This document shows positions 6,241 to 13,684 of a stretch of DNA of 13,740 bases, piece by piece (the stretch's first letter is position 1; each line of letters opens with the position of its first letter). A program made the position numbers and the translations under genes. Origin of the DNA: Euzebyaceae bacterium (GTDB lineage Bacteria > Actinomycetota > Nitriliruptoria > Euzebyales > Egibacteraceae); assembly GCA_013698135.1 (NCBI GenBank), contig JACCVM010000010.1, positions 1 through 13,740 on the forward strand. The letters run 5' to 3'. The notes beneath the pieces were generated by a model, which did no database searches, was not told the origin of the DNA, and saw nothing but the letters and a program-made list of their open reading frames with translations.

Positions 6241-7316
6241 CGGGACAGTCCCATCAGCTCGGCGGCGATGTCGACGTCGGGCGGAATCACCGGCGGCGCA
6301 GCAGCGCCTGTGATCGCCCAATCGGTCTCCTTCAGACCGTGACCGGTCAGCACGCAAACCACGCTGGAGCCCGCCGGCAGCTCACCGCTGTGCGACAGCG
6401 CCAGCAGCCCGGCGACGCTCGCGGCCGAGGCCATCTCGCAGAAGACGCCCTCGTGCGCGACCCGCCGGTAGGCCTGCAGGATCTGCCGGTCGGTGACGGC
6501 ACGGATCGATCCGCCCGACTCCCGGGCCGCCGCCGTCGCCGAGCTCCACGAGGCCGGGTTGCCGATGCGGATGGCCGTCGCGATCGTCGACGGCGCGGTG
6601 ACCACGGCACCGCGCACGATCGGCGCGGCGCCGGCGGCCTGGAACCCCCGCATCACCGGCAGGGAGTCGGTCAAGCCGTCGGCGTGGTACTCGCGGTAGC
6701 CCGCCCAGTAGGCGGTGATGTTGCCGGCGTTGCCCACGGGCATCACGTGGACATCCGGGGCGCGCCCGAGGAAGTCGCAGACCTCAAAGGCGGCGGTCTT
6801 CTGCCCGGCGATACGGTCGGGGTTGACGCTGTTGACCAGCCGCACCGGATACTTCTCGTCCAGGGTGCGGCACATCTGCAGCGCAAGGTCGAAGTTGCCG
6901 TCGACCTGGATCACGACGGCACCATGGACCAGCGCCTGCGCCAGCTTACCCAGCGCGATCTTGCCCTTGGGGATCAGCACGGCGCAGGTGAGGCTAGCCT
7001 TGGCGGCATAGGCGGCGGCCGAGGCCGAGGTGTTGCCCGTCGAGGCACAGATCACCGCCTCGGCGCCATCCTCGACGGCTTTGGAGATCGCCACCGTCAT
7101 CCCGCGGTCCTTGAACGACCCCGTCGGGTTGGTGCCCTCGAACTTGAGCCAGACGTCGCAGCCAGTGATCCCTGACAGCGACTGGGAGTGAATCAACGGC
7201 GTTCCGCCCTCGCGCAACGTGACGTGCGGGGTGGCATCCGAGATCGGCAACCGGTCGCCGTACTCGGCGAGCAACCCTCGCCACTGCCCTCCGGTCGTGG
7301 CCCGCGTCTGCGTCAC
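6237..7316 (-). CDS. thrC: Threonine synthase
   Basis: A PLP enzyme converting O-phosphohomoserine to L-threonine, the last step of threonine biosynthesis. The 359-residue protein is the short bacterial/actinobacterial class. The PLP lysine is K69 in NPTGSFKDRGM. STGNTSASAAAYAA follows as the phosphate/substrate region, then VGNAGNITAYWAGY, and the C-terminal CVLTGHGLKE. The start is a GTG at 7316; the ATG at 7318 immediately meets a stop in its own frame. No Shine-Dalgarno is visible, while a TAGACT box ends 6 nt before the GTG, so the mRNA may be leaderless. A 173-bp gap separates it from hom, whereas thrB overlaps by 4 bp, so thrC-thrB may have their own promoter. Confidence 0.95.
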   Translation of the reverse strand: MTQTRATTGGQWRGLLAEYGDRLPISDATPHVTLREGGTPLIHSQSLSGITGCDVWLKFEGTNPTGSFKDRGMTVAISKAVEDGAEAVICASTGNTSASAAAYAAKASLTCAVLIPKGKIALGKLAQALVHGAVVIQVDGNFDLALQMCRTLDEKYPVRLVNSVNPDRIAGQKTAAFEVCDFLGRAPDVHVMPVGNAGNITAYWAGYREYHADGLTDSLPVMRGFQAAGAAPIVRGAVVTAPSTIATAIRIGNPASWSSATAAARESGGSIRAVTDRQILQAYRRVAHEGVFCEMASAASVAGLLALSHSGELPAGSSVVCVLTGHGLKETDWAITGAAAPPVIPPDVDIAAELMGLSR

Positions 7317-7322
7317 ATGACG

Positions 7323-7328
7323 AGTCTA
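7323..7328 (-). promoter_or_regulatory. Candidate -10 box giving a leaderless thrC mRNA
   Basis: The minus strand reads TAGACT followed by six bases and then the GTG start of thrC, so transcription would begin at or next to the start codon. No clear -35 hexamer is seen 17 bases upstream. The rest of the 7317-7489 spacer holds a small GC hairpin just after the hom stop (GCGGC and GCCGC arms) but no threonine-rich leader peptide. Confidence 0.35.
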
Positions 7329-7489
7329 TGGGGCAGAGTGGGCCCCACCGCCGGCCGCATTGCCTCCCCCCGGATAGCAAGCGGCCAGCGTGAGGCCCAC
7401 GATGGGTGCGGCGACTCGCACGCAGTCACCCAGGGATTCGTGCTGCCCGGCGACATGGCTTGGAAGAATCTGCGGCCCGATACCGCCGC

Positions 7490-8776
7490 TCAGACCTCGC
7501 CGCCTTCCACCCGCATCACGCTGGCGACCGCGCGGACATGGTCAAGACCCCGCAGATCGTGCAACGTCGCCTGCACGTCGCGCTCTCGGGCCGCGTGAGT
7601 GATGAGCAGCAGCTGGGCTCGGTCGCCCGAGCCGTCCTGCCACACGCTCTTGATGGACACACGGTTGTGGCCGAAGGCCGTGGCGACCTCGGCAAGGACG
7701 CCTGCCTCGTCGGTGACGTCGAGCAGCACGTAGTACTGGACGATGAGATCGTCGACGGGCCGCAAGGCCTTGGCCGCCGCCGCGACCCCATCGACGGGGC
7801 GTTGCCCGGACAGCAGCGTGCGCGCCACGTCCACGACGTCGCCCAGGACGGCGCTGGCAGTGGGCAGTGCTCCGGCGCCGCGGCCGTAGAACATCAGGTC
7901 GCCGACCGCGTCGGCCTGCACGAACACGGCGTTGAACGAGTCCCGGACGCTCGCCAAGGGATGCGACACCGGGATCAGCGACGGGTGGACGCGAACGCCG
8001 ATGCCGCCTTCGTGGTCCTCGGCGATGGCCAGCAGCTTGATGACGTAGCCCATGCGGCGGGCGTGGGCGATGTCCACCGAGGACACCCCGGTGATCCCTT
8101 CGCGGTAGACGTCCCCCGCGACGATCTCGGCGTCGAAGGCCAACGACGCGAGGATGGCGGCCTTCGCGGCGGCGTCGTAGCCCTCGATGTCGGCCGAGGG
8201 GTCCCGCTCGGCGTAGCCCAGCCGCTGCGCCTCGGCCAGGGCCTCGCCCAGCTCCATCCCTTCCTCGGTCATCTTGGTCAGGACGTAGTTGGTCGTGCCG
8301 TTGAGGATCCCAAGCACACGACGGACGCGGTCGCCGGCCAGCGACTCGCGCAGTGGCTTGATGATGGGAATCCCGCCCGCGACCGCCGCCTCGTACTCCA
8401 AGCGCACGCCTTTGGCATGCGCCAGCGCGAACAGCTCGGGTCCAAGGGTGGACACCAGCTCCTTGTTGGCCGTGACGACGCTCTTGCCAGCGGTCAACGC
8501 CCGGCTGATCAGGCTGCGGGCCGGCTCGATGCCGCCCATGACCTCGACCACGATGTCGACGTCGGGATCCTCGATCACCGCGCGGGAGTCGTCGGTCAGT
8601 TCCGCCACGTGCACAGTGCGGTCAAGCGACAGGCGACGCACCGCGACAGGGCCAACGCGCAGGCTGCAGCCCAGGCGGGTTGCGATCTCACCGGCGTGCT
8701 CATTCAGCAGCCGCACGACGCCGCTGCCGACCGTTCCACACCCCAGGAGGCCGACGGTGAGGCTGCGTTGGCTCAT
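7490..8776 (-). CDS. hom: Homoserine dehydrogenase with C-terminal ACT domain
   Basis: Reduces aspartate semialdehyde to homoserine with NAD(P)H, the branch point to threonine and methionine. The product is 428 aa. The Rossmann loop is G12-C-G-T-V-G17. K105 lies in VVTANKELVS, and the catalytic pair D201 and K205 in GYDAAAKAA. The substrate-side segment LGILNGTTNYVLTKM is at about 155-169. The C-terminal 80 residues from about 346 (YYVLLDVTDEAGVLAEVA) form an ACT domain, which in this family mediates feedback inhibition by threonine. It starts with ATG 54 bp after lysA. No Shine-Dalgarno is visible, but a TACACT box ends 8 nt upstream. This is the single-function form, not an aspartokinase fusion. 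Confidence 0.96.
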   Translation of the reverse strand: MSQRSLTVGLLGCGTVGSGVVRLLNEHAGEIATRLGCSLRVGPVAVRRLSLDRTVHVAELTDDSRAVIEDPDVDIVVEVMGGIEPARSLISRALTAGKSVVTANKELVSTLGPELFALAHAKGVRLEYEAAVAGGIPIIKPLRESLAGDRVRRVLGILNGTTNYVLTKMTEEGMELGEALAEAQRLGYAERDPSADIEGYDAAAKAAILASLAFDAEIVAGDVYREGITGVSSVDIAHARRMGYVIKLLAIAEDHEGGIGVRVHPSLIPVSHPLASVRDSFNAVFVQADAVGDLMFYGRGAGALPTASAVLGDVVDVARTLLSGQRPVDGVAAAAKALRPVDDLIVQYYVLLDVTDEAGVLAEVATAFGHNRVSIKSVWQDGSGDRAQLLLITHAARERDVQATLHDLRGLDHVRAVASVMRVEGGEV

Positions 8777-8784
8777 GGTGGGGC

Positions 8785-8790
8785 AGTGTA
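8785..8790 (-). promoter_or_regulatory. Candidate -10 box upstream of hom
   Basis: The minus strand reads TACACT followed by eight bases and the hom ATG. The same hexamer stands nine bases before the tRNA-Arg gene. A transcript from here would be leaderless or nearly so. No good -35 is seen, so this is suggestive only. Confidence 0.3.
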
Positions 8791-8830
8791 GGCGGGGCCC
8801 GGCATACTCCCGAGGCAGGGCTGAGTGAGG

Positions 8831-10136
8831 TCAGCCCAGCGCGACGTCATGGGACAGCACGTCGTCCAAGGTCTCCCTGTGCACCAGCACGCGCGCGCTG
8901 CCGTCGCCGGCGAGCACCATCACCGGGCGCGGCAAGCGGTTGTAGTTGCTGGACATCGCGTAGCCGTAGGCGCCGGTGGCGGCCACGGCCAGCAGGTCGC
9001 CATCGCCGAGGTCGTCGGGCAGGTCAACGTCGGTGGCGACGACGTCGCCGGTCTCGCAGTGCTTGCCAGCCACGGAGAACTCGGCGGTCCCGCCCGGCCT
9101 CGGCCTGCCAGCCGGCGCTACCTGGTAGCGGGCGCCGTACAGCGCCGGCCGCAGGTTGTCGCTCATGCCGCCGTCGACGCTGACCCAACGCCGCAAACCG
9201 GCGACCTGCTTGCCGGTGCCCACGCGGTACAGCGTCAAGCCGGCCGGCCCGACGATCGAGCGGCCCGGTTCGAACGCCAGGCGAGGCGTGGCCAGATTCC
9301 GGGCCGCCAGCTCGTCGCGGACCGTGGTGAGCAGCCGATCGGCGTAGGCGGTGATCGCCGGGATACGGTCGTCGGCGCTGTAGGCGATGCCGAGCCCGCC
9401 ACCGAGGTTGAGCTCGTCCAGCTCGACGCCGTGGCGGTCGCGCACCTCACCGAGCAGACGGCACATCGCCTTGGCGGCCATGACGAAGTCGTCAGTCGCG
9501 GTCACCTGGCTGCCGATGTGGCAGTGGAGGCCGGTCAGGTGCACGCCGGGCAGGGCCAGCGCCCGCTCGATCCCTTGCGTCGCCGGCCCCACGCCAGAGG
9601 CTGGAGCCGAACTTGGCGTCGTCATGGCCGGTGGCGATGAACGTGTGCGTGGACGCGGCCACGCCTGGCGTGATCCGCAGCATGACCGCCAGCTGCCGAC
9701 GTTCCTCCGCGGCGACCGCGGCGATCCGCTCCAGCTCGTCGAGGCTGTCCGCCACGATCGTGCCGACCCCCAGCTGCGCGGCGCGGCGGAGCTCGTTGCG
9801 GGACTTGTTGTTGCCGTGAAACACCACACGCTGCATCGGAAAGCCGGCGCGCTCGGCCGTCAACAGCTCACCGTCGCTGGCGACGTCGACTCCCAGCCCC
9901 TCGCCGGCGACCAGCTGCAGAACGCCCACGACGCACAGGGCCTTGGCGGCATAGACCACCGACACGTCCGGGCCGAATGCCCGGCGATACTCACGCATCC
10001 GCGCCAGCAACTCGCTGCGGTCCAAGACGTACAGCGGCGTGCCGTAGTTCGCGGCCAGCTCGTCGACGTCGACACCGCCGACCGAGGTCAGCCAGCCATC
10101 TCCCCAGCCGGCGGTGCGCGGCCAGGGTTGGCTCAA
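8831..10136 (-). pseudogene. lysA: Diaminopimelate decarboxylase with an apparent +1 frameshift
   Basis: Decarboxylates meso-diaminopimelate to L-lysine with PLP. The coding sequence is split across two frames. The N-terminal part runs from 10136 to about 9605, with the PLP lysine in VVYAAKAL (about K65), FHGNNKSRNEL and HDDAKFG. The C-terminal part runs from about 9600 to 8831, with LHCHIGSQ, LGGGLGIAY, FEPGRSIVG, KHCETGD and AYGYAMSSNYN. Both halves are fully conserved and abut exactly. Removing one base restores a 434-codon protein of normal family length. The shift lies in about 9594-9612, where KFGS should continue into SGVGPATQG. The start is a TTG at 10136 in a TTGA overlap with the stop of the preceding phospholipase D-like gene; SQPWPRTA is typical of the actinobacterial LysA N-terminus. 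Because lysA is normally needed, a sequencing or assembly error is the first explanation; a recent mutation is the second. Confidence 0.88.
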
Positions 10137-11305
10137 AGCTGGTCGTCGATGAGCTCGGTCGCTGACTCTCCGGTGCGCTGCAGCGCTCCTCGCTGCGCCC
10201 AGCGGTCGGGATCGACGGGTTCGCTGACCTTGATGTCTCCGGCGAAGTGCCGGTCCAAGACGGCGACCACGTCGGGGTCGAAGATCACGAGGTTGGCCTC
10301 TTCGTTCTGTCGCAAGGAGCGAGTGTCGAAGTTCGCCGAACCGACCGTCGCCACCAGACCGTCGATGCTCAGCACCTTGGCGTGCAGCATCGTCGGTCCG
10401 TAGCGCCAGATCATGACGCCGGCCTCCAGCAGCTGCTCGTAGTCCGCCTCGCCGGCCTTCTGCACGACCCGCTTGTCGGTGTGCTCGCCCGGGACCAGCA
10501 CCTCGACGTCCACGCCCCGGCGGGCGGCGCGGCACAGCAGGTCAACGAACCGCTCGTCTGGAACGAAGTAGGCACTGGTCAGTCGCACGTGCTGCTCGGC
10601 CATGCCGATCATCCCGCCGTAGACGGTGGCCATCTCGCTCCAGCCGGTCTGGGACGGGCACTGCACCACCTGCACCAACGAATCCCCGCACTGCGGCTGC
10701 TCGGGGAAGCGGTCGGTCTCGTCGAACAGCGGTTGACCGGTCTCGGCCCAGTTGCCGACGAAGGCCCCGCGCAGACCGTCCACCGCGGGCCCGCGCACTC
10801 GCAGGTGGGTGTCACGCCACTCCTCGGGGTTGCGAGCGTCGCCCTCCCACTCCTTGGCGATGCCGACACCACCGATGAAGGCCACGTCCTCGTCGCAGAC
10901 CAGCACCTTGCGGTGGGTGCGGTGGTTGGTTTCCCAAACCTTCCAGGTCGTCGGCGGGCGGAACCACTCCAAGTGGCAGCCGGCGTCCTTCATCTGCTCA
11001 CCGAGTTCTTTGTTCATCGCGTGGGCACCGACGGCGTCGAGCAGCACCCGGACCCGGACGCCGTCGCGGGCGCGCTCGCTCAAGGCCTGCGCGAAGTGCT
11101 TGGCGATGTCACCGGTCCAGTAGACGTAGGTGGTGATGTCCACAGTGCTGGTGGCCTCACGGATCGCCTGCAGCATGGCCGGGAAGATCTCGTCGCCGTT
11201 GCGAAGGACGTCGACCTGGTTGCCCTCGGTGGCAGGGACCCCCACCAGTCCCTCGAGGGTGCGGCGGTACCTTTGCAGGCGGCTTGATCGCTGTAGTTCA
11301 CTCAT
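10133..11305 (-). CDS. Cardiolipin synthase / phospholipase D-like protein (two HKD motifs)
   Basis: A 390-residue phospholipase D superfamily enzyme with both catalytic HxKxxxxD motifs: H131-R-K133 to D138 (HRKVLVCD) and H308-A-K310 to D315 (HAKVLSID). Each is followed by a glycine/serine-asparagine segment (IGGVGIA; GSANFDTRS). Bacterial cardiolipin synthases condense two phosphatidylglycerols, or phosphatidylglycerol with another phospholipid. Here the N-terminus lacks the usual membrane helices, so the enzyme is soluble or peripheral, as in short Cls forms. The frame is open to 11350, but the ATG at 11305 is preferred: MSELQRSSRL follows a GGGGGG-rich ribosome site, and it clears the argS stop by 25 bp. 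It ends in a 4-bp overlap with the TTG start of lysA. Its place between argS and lysA, which are neighbours in Mycobacterium, looks like an insertion. Other phosphatidyltransferase or PLD functions remain possible. Confidence 0.85.
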   Translation of the reverse strand: MSELQRSSRLQRYRRTLEGLVGVPATEGNQVDVLRNGDEIFPAMLQAIREATSTVDITTYVYWTGDIAKHFAQALSERARDGVRVRVLLDAVGAHAMNKELGEQMKDAGCHLEWFRPPTTWKVWETNHRTHRKVLVCDEDVAFIGGVGIAKEWEGDARNPEEWRDTHLRVRGPAVDGLRGAFVGNWAETGQPLFDETDRFPEQPQCGDSLVQVVQCPSQTGWSEMATVYGGMIGMAEQHVRLTSAYFVPDERFVDLLCRAARRGVDVEVLVPGEHTDKRVVQKAGEADYEQLLEAGVMIWRYGPTMLHAKVLSIDGLVATVGSANFDTRSLRQNEEANLVIFDPDVVAVLDRHFAGDIKVSEPVDPDRWAQRGALQRTGESATELIDDQL

Positions 11306-11330
11306 GGCAGGTCCCCCCGGGCCGACCCGG

Positions 11331-12950
11331 TCACATGCGGTCCGGCGCACTGACGCCGAGCAGGCCGAGCGCGTTGACGAGCGTCTGTCGCGTGGCGACG
11401 CACAGCCAGTAGCGGGCTGTCGTCAACTCGGAATCGTCACTGACCACGGTGCATTCGGTGTAGAAGCGATGGAAGGCTTCCGCCAACTCCTCGGCGTAGC
11501 GCGCGACCCGGTGGGGTGCGCGTTCGCCGGCCGCGTACTCGACAACCTCCGGAAACTCGCCGATGCGGCGGACGAGTTCTTCCTCGGTTGGGTGCAGCAA
11601 CCTCTGTAGCTGGGCGTCGTCCGCTGTCCCCGGCTGCACGCCACGTTCCGTGGCGGTGCGCATGATGCCGGCGATGCGCGCGTGCGAGTAGTGCACGTAG
11701 TAGACGGGGTTCTCGCGGTCCTGTCGCACGACTTCGGCGATGTCGAAGTCGATCGTCACGTCGCTGGAGAAGCGCAGAAAGGTGTAGCGCGCCGCATCCG
11801 GGCCGACCTCGTCGATCAGCTCGTCGAAGGTCACCAGGTCGCCGGTGCGTTTGCTCATCCGCACCGGCTGGCCGTCCCGGAACAGGTTGACGAACTGGTG
11901 CACCACGAACTCGACGCGGTCCCGGCCGAAGCCCTCCGCATCGGCGACCGCCTTGAGCCGGCCGACATAGCCGTGGTGGTCGGCGCCCCACACAAAGATG
12001 CAGCGGTCGTAGCCACGCCCGAACTTCTCCGCCAGGTAGGCGCAGTCTGCGGCGAAGTACGTCGGGGTCCCGTCCGAGCGGACCAGCACGCGGTCCTTGT
12101 CGTCGCCGAAGGACGTCGTGCGCAGCCAGGTGGCGCCGTCCGTCTCGTAGACGTGCCCGGCGGTGCGCAGCCGCGCGACGGTGCGGTCCAGCGCTCCTGA
12201 TTCGTGCAGCGTCCGTTCGCCGAAGAACTCGTCGAAGTCGACGCCGAGGCGCTGCAGGGTGGCGACAATGCGCTGGAGGATGCTCTGGTAGGCGGACCCG
12301 ATGACGTCATCGGAGTCCAACGAAGACGAGGCGATCTCGCCGGCCAGCTCGGCGATGTAGGCGCCGCGGTAGCCGTGCTCGGGCGGTTCCTCGCCGCGCG
12401 TCGCGGCGGCGACGCTCTCGCCGAACAGCCGCATCTGCGTGCCCGCGTCGTTGAAGTAGTACTCCCGGGTGACCTTCCAGCCGGTGGCGTCCAGCAGGTT
12501 GGCGATGGCGTCGCCGAGGACCGCCTGGCGGCCGTGGCCGGCATGCAGCGGTCCCGTTGGGTTGGCCGACACGAACTCGACGTTGGCCGAGGGCGCGGGA
12601 CCGGTGGCGTTCCTGCGGCCCCACGACGCACCCTGGCGGACCGCCGCGCGCACGATCCCCTCCAGCGCTGCGTGCGACAGGTGGACGTTGACGAAGCCGG
12701 GTCCGGCGATCTCGACGCGCTCGACGTCGTTTGGGGCGGCCAGGTGCTCGAGGATAGTGGCGGCGATGTCACGCGGTGGGCGTCCCACCGGCTTGGCCAG
12801 CGTGAGCGCGATGTTGGTGGCCCAGTCGCCGTGCTCGCGCTGGCGGGGGCGCTCGAACGCCGGTTGCCGGTCGGGCAGGCCGGCGTCGGCCAAGGCCTTG
12901 CGGAAGGCGATGGCCAGCTCAGCGGGGCCGCTGGGCGCTGGGGACGGCAT
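11331..12950 (-). CDS. argS: Arginyl-tRNA synthetase
   Basis: A class I synthetase that charges tRNA-Arg with arginine. The 539-residue product has an N-terminal tRNA D-loop-binding Add-1-like domain (HGDWATNIALTLAK). The HIGH signature appears as HAGH at 136-139 within SANPTGPLHAGHGR. Further on come YYFNDAGTQM, the GADHHGYVGRLKA region around 322-334, and the KMSKS equivalent MSKR at 365-368. A helical anticodon-binding DALR-type C-terminal domain ends VNALGLLGVSAPDRM. A non-canonical KMSKS is usual for this enzyme. The ATG at 12950 is 4 bp after the stop of the receiver gene. A tRNA-Arg gene lies less than 700 bp away on the opposite strand, an interesting but possibly coincidental neighbour. 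Confidence 0.97.
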   Translation of the reverse strand: MPSPAPSGPAELAIAFRKALADAGLPDRQPAFERPRQREHGDWATNIALTLAKPVGRPPRDIAATILEHLAAPNDVERVEIAGPGFVNVHLSHAALEGIVRAAVRQGASWGRRNATGPAPSANVEFVSANPTGPLHAGHGRQAVLGDAIANLLDATGWKVTREYYFNDAGTQMRLFGESVAAATRGEEPPEHGYRGAYIAELAGEIASSSLDSDDVIGSAYQSILQRIVATLQRLGVDFDEFFGERTLHESGALDRTVARLRTAGHVYETDGATWLRTTSFGDDKDRVLVRSDGTPTYFAADCAYLAEKFGRGYDRCIFVWGADHHGYVGRLKAVADAEGFGRDRVEFVVHQFVNLFRDGQPVRMSKRTGDLVTFDELIDEVGPDAARYTFLRFSSDVTIDFDIAEVVRQDRENPVYYVHYSHARIAGIMRTATERGVQPGTADDAQLQRLLHPTEEELVRRIGEFPEVVEYAAGERAPHRVARYAEELAEAFHRFYTECTVVSDDSELTTARYWLCVATRQTLVNALGLLGVSAPDRM

Positions 12951-12954
12951 CCAG

Positions 12955-13332
12955 CTACAGCCCCCGCTCAGCCAGCAGTCGTGCGACCAGCTCCATCAGG
13001 TCGATGGGGTCGAAGGGCTTGGTGACGTAGGACTCCACACCAAGATCTGTACCCTTGCGGACGTCGGCTTCCATCGCCCGGGCGGACAGGAACACGATCG
13101 GGATGTCGCGGGTGGCCTCGTCACCTTTCAACGCCTCGGCGACCTGCCAGCCGTTGACGTTGGGCATCATGACGTCCAGCAGAATCAGATCCGGCGGGTT
13201 CTCGCGAACCTTGGTCAGCGCGTCCTGGCCGTCCACGGCGGTGATGACGTCGTAGCCTTCCATCTCGAGGTTGACCTCGAGCAGCCCACGAATCACATGG
13301 TCGTCATCGACCGCCATCACACGCGCCAACAC
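12955..13332 (-). CDS. Stand-alone response regulator receiver protein
   Basis: A 125-residue protein made only of a CheY-like receiver domain. The acidic pocket is in AVDDD (residues 7-11), the phosphoacceptor is D53 in LILLDVMMP, the switch serine is S83 in FLSA, and K105 is in VTKPF. It has no DNA-binding output domain, so it should act through protein contacts or as a phosphate relay. No histidine kinase gene is in the window. AGGAG stands three bases before the GTG at 13332 and six before the next codon, a TTG at 13329; either may be used, altering only one residue. It is the first gene of the leftward cluster and ends 4 bp before argS, so the two are probably co-expressed. Confidence 0.92.
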   Translation of the reverse strand: MLARVMAVDDDHVIRGLLEVNLEMEGYDVITAVDGQDALTKVRENPPDLILLDVMMPNVNGWQVAEALKGDEATRDIPIVFLSARAMEADVRKGTDLGVESYVTKPFDPIDLMELVARLLAERGL

Positions 13333-13357
13333 AGTCTCCTACCGCAGGGCCCCTCGA

Positions 13358-13363
13358 ATGGTA
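13358..13363 (-). promoter_or_regulatory. Candidate -10 box of the receiver-argS operon
   Basis: The minus strand reads TACCAT about 25 bases before the receiver start, which would give a short leader containing the AGGAG ribosome site. No good -35 is visible. The remaining part of the spacer towards the tRNA gene holds the two palindromic repeats. Confidence 0.3.
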
Positions 13364-13409
13364 CCCATCGCCGCTGCTGAGCCGATCCGGCAGGCGTTCA
13401 CGGGCAGGC

Positions 13410-13447
13410 GGGTGCGCAAGCGGACACCGGTGTCCGAACCCGCACCC
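13410..13447. repeat. 38-bp palindromic repeat, copy 3 (most symmetric)
   Basis: This copy has outer arms GGGTGCG and CGCACCC and a perfect 16-bp inner palindrome CGGACACCGGTGTCCG; only four bases on each side are unpaired. It is the best-preserved member of the family. It lies in the divergent spacer between the receiver gene and tRNA-Arg. Confidence 0.85.
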
Positions 13448-13480
13448 GGCCGGCGTGCGTGACGGGTGGTCTCGGCGAGC

Positions 13481-13518
13481 GGGTGCATCAGCGGACACCG
13501 GTGCCCCAACCCGCACCC
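13481..13518. repeat. 38-bp palindromic repeat, copy 4
   Basis: It matches copy 3 at 33 of 38 positions by eye. The inner part reads CGGACACCGGTGCCCC, so the right half-site is degraded. It starts 71 bp after copy 3, nearly the same period as the 70 bp between copies 1 and 2, with an unrelated 33-bp spacer. The bases following it (ACTC) match those following copy 1. Confidence 0.8.
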
Positions 13519-13593
13519 ACTCGACGGCCATCGCTCACGTTCGCCGCTGGTCGAGTTGCGCAAGCTGCCCGCCTCGGACGGCCAAGCCCCCTG

Positions 13594-13599
13594 TACACT
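13594..13599 (+). promoter_or_regulatory. -10 box of the tRNA-Arg gene
   Basis: TACACT stands nine bases before the first base of the mature tRNA, so transcription would begin near 13606. A -35 hexamer at normal spacing is not recognisable. Confidence 0.45.
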
Positions 13600-13608
13600 G
13601 CGCCGCCT

Positions 13609-13684
13609 GCCCGCGTAGCTCAGGGGATAGAGCGTCTGCCTCCGGAGCAGAAGGCCGCAGGTTCGAATCCTGCCGCGGGCACCA
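13609..13684 (+). tRNA. tRNA-Arg (anticodon CCG)
   Basis: A full cloverleaf can be drawn: acceptor arms GCCCGCG (13609-13615) and CGCGGGC (13674-13680), a D-arm with GCTC and GAGC, anticodon stem TCTGC/GCAGA with loop CTCCGGA, and a T-arm GCAGG-TTCGAAT-CCTGC. The anticodon is CCG, reading the arginine codon CGG. The discriminator base is A and the CCA end is encoded in the DNA. It is the only plus-strand gene and is preceded by a TACACT box. The 56 bases downstream to the window edge contain no recognisable gene or strong terminator. Confidence 0.97.

Noticed and set aside
7317..7489. A possible threonine-rich leader peptide or attenuator ahead of thrC.
   Set aside because: The only short minus-strand frame there encodes few threonine or isoleucine residues, and the hairpins are short without a U-tract.
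7406..8791. A 461-codon plus-strand frame opposite hom.
   Set aside because: It is antisense to homoserine dehydrogenase, which is conserved along its whole length; the antisense product shows no family features.
5218..13518. The 38-bp repeats with 32-33 bp spacers have CRISPR-like dimensions.
   Set aside because: There are only two repeats per site, repeats within a pair differ at 5-8 of 38 positions, they are full palindromes, and no cas genes are near. They fit REP-like intergenic palindromes better.
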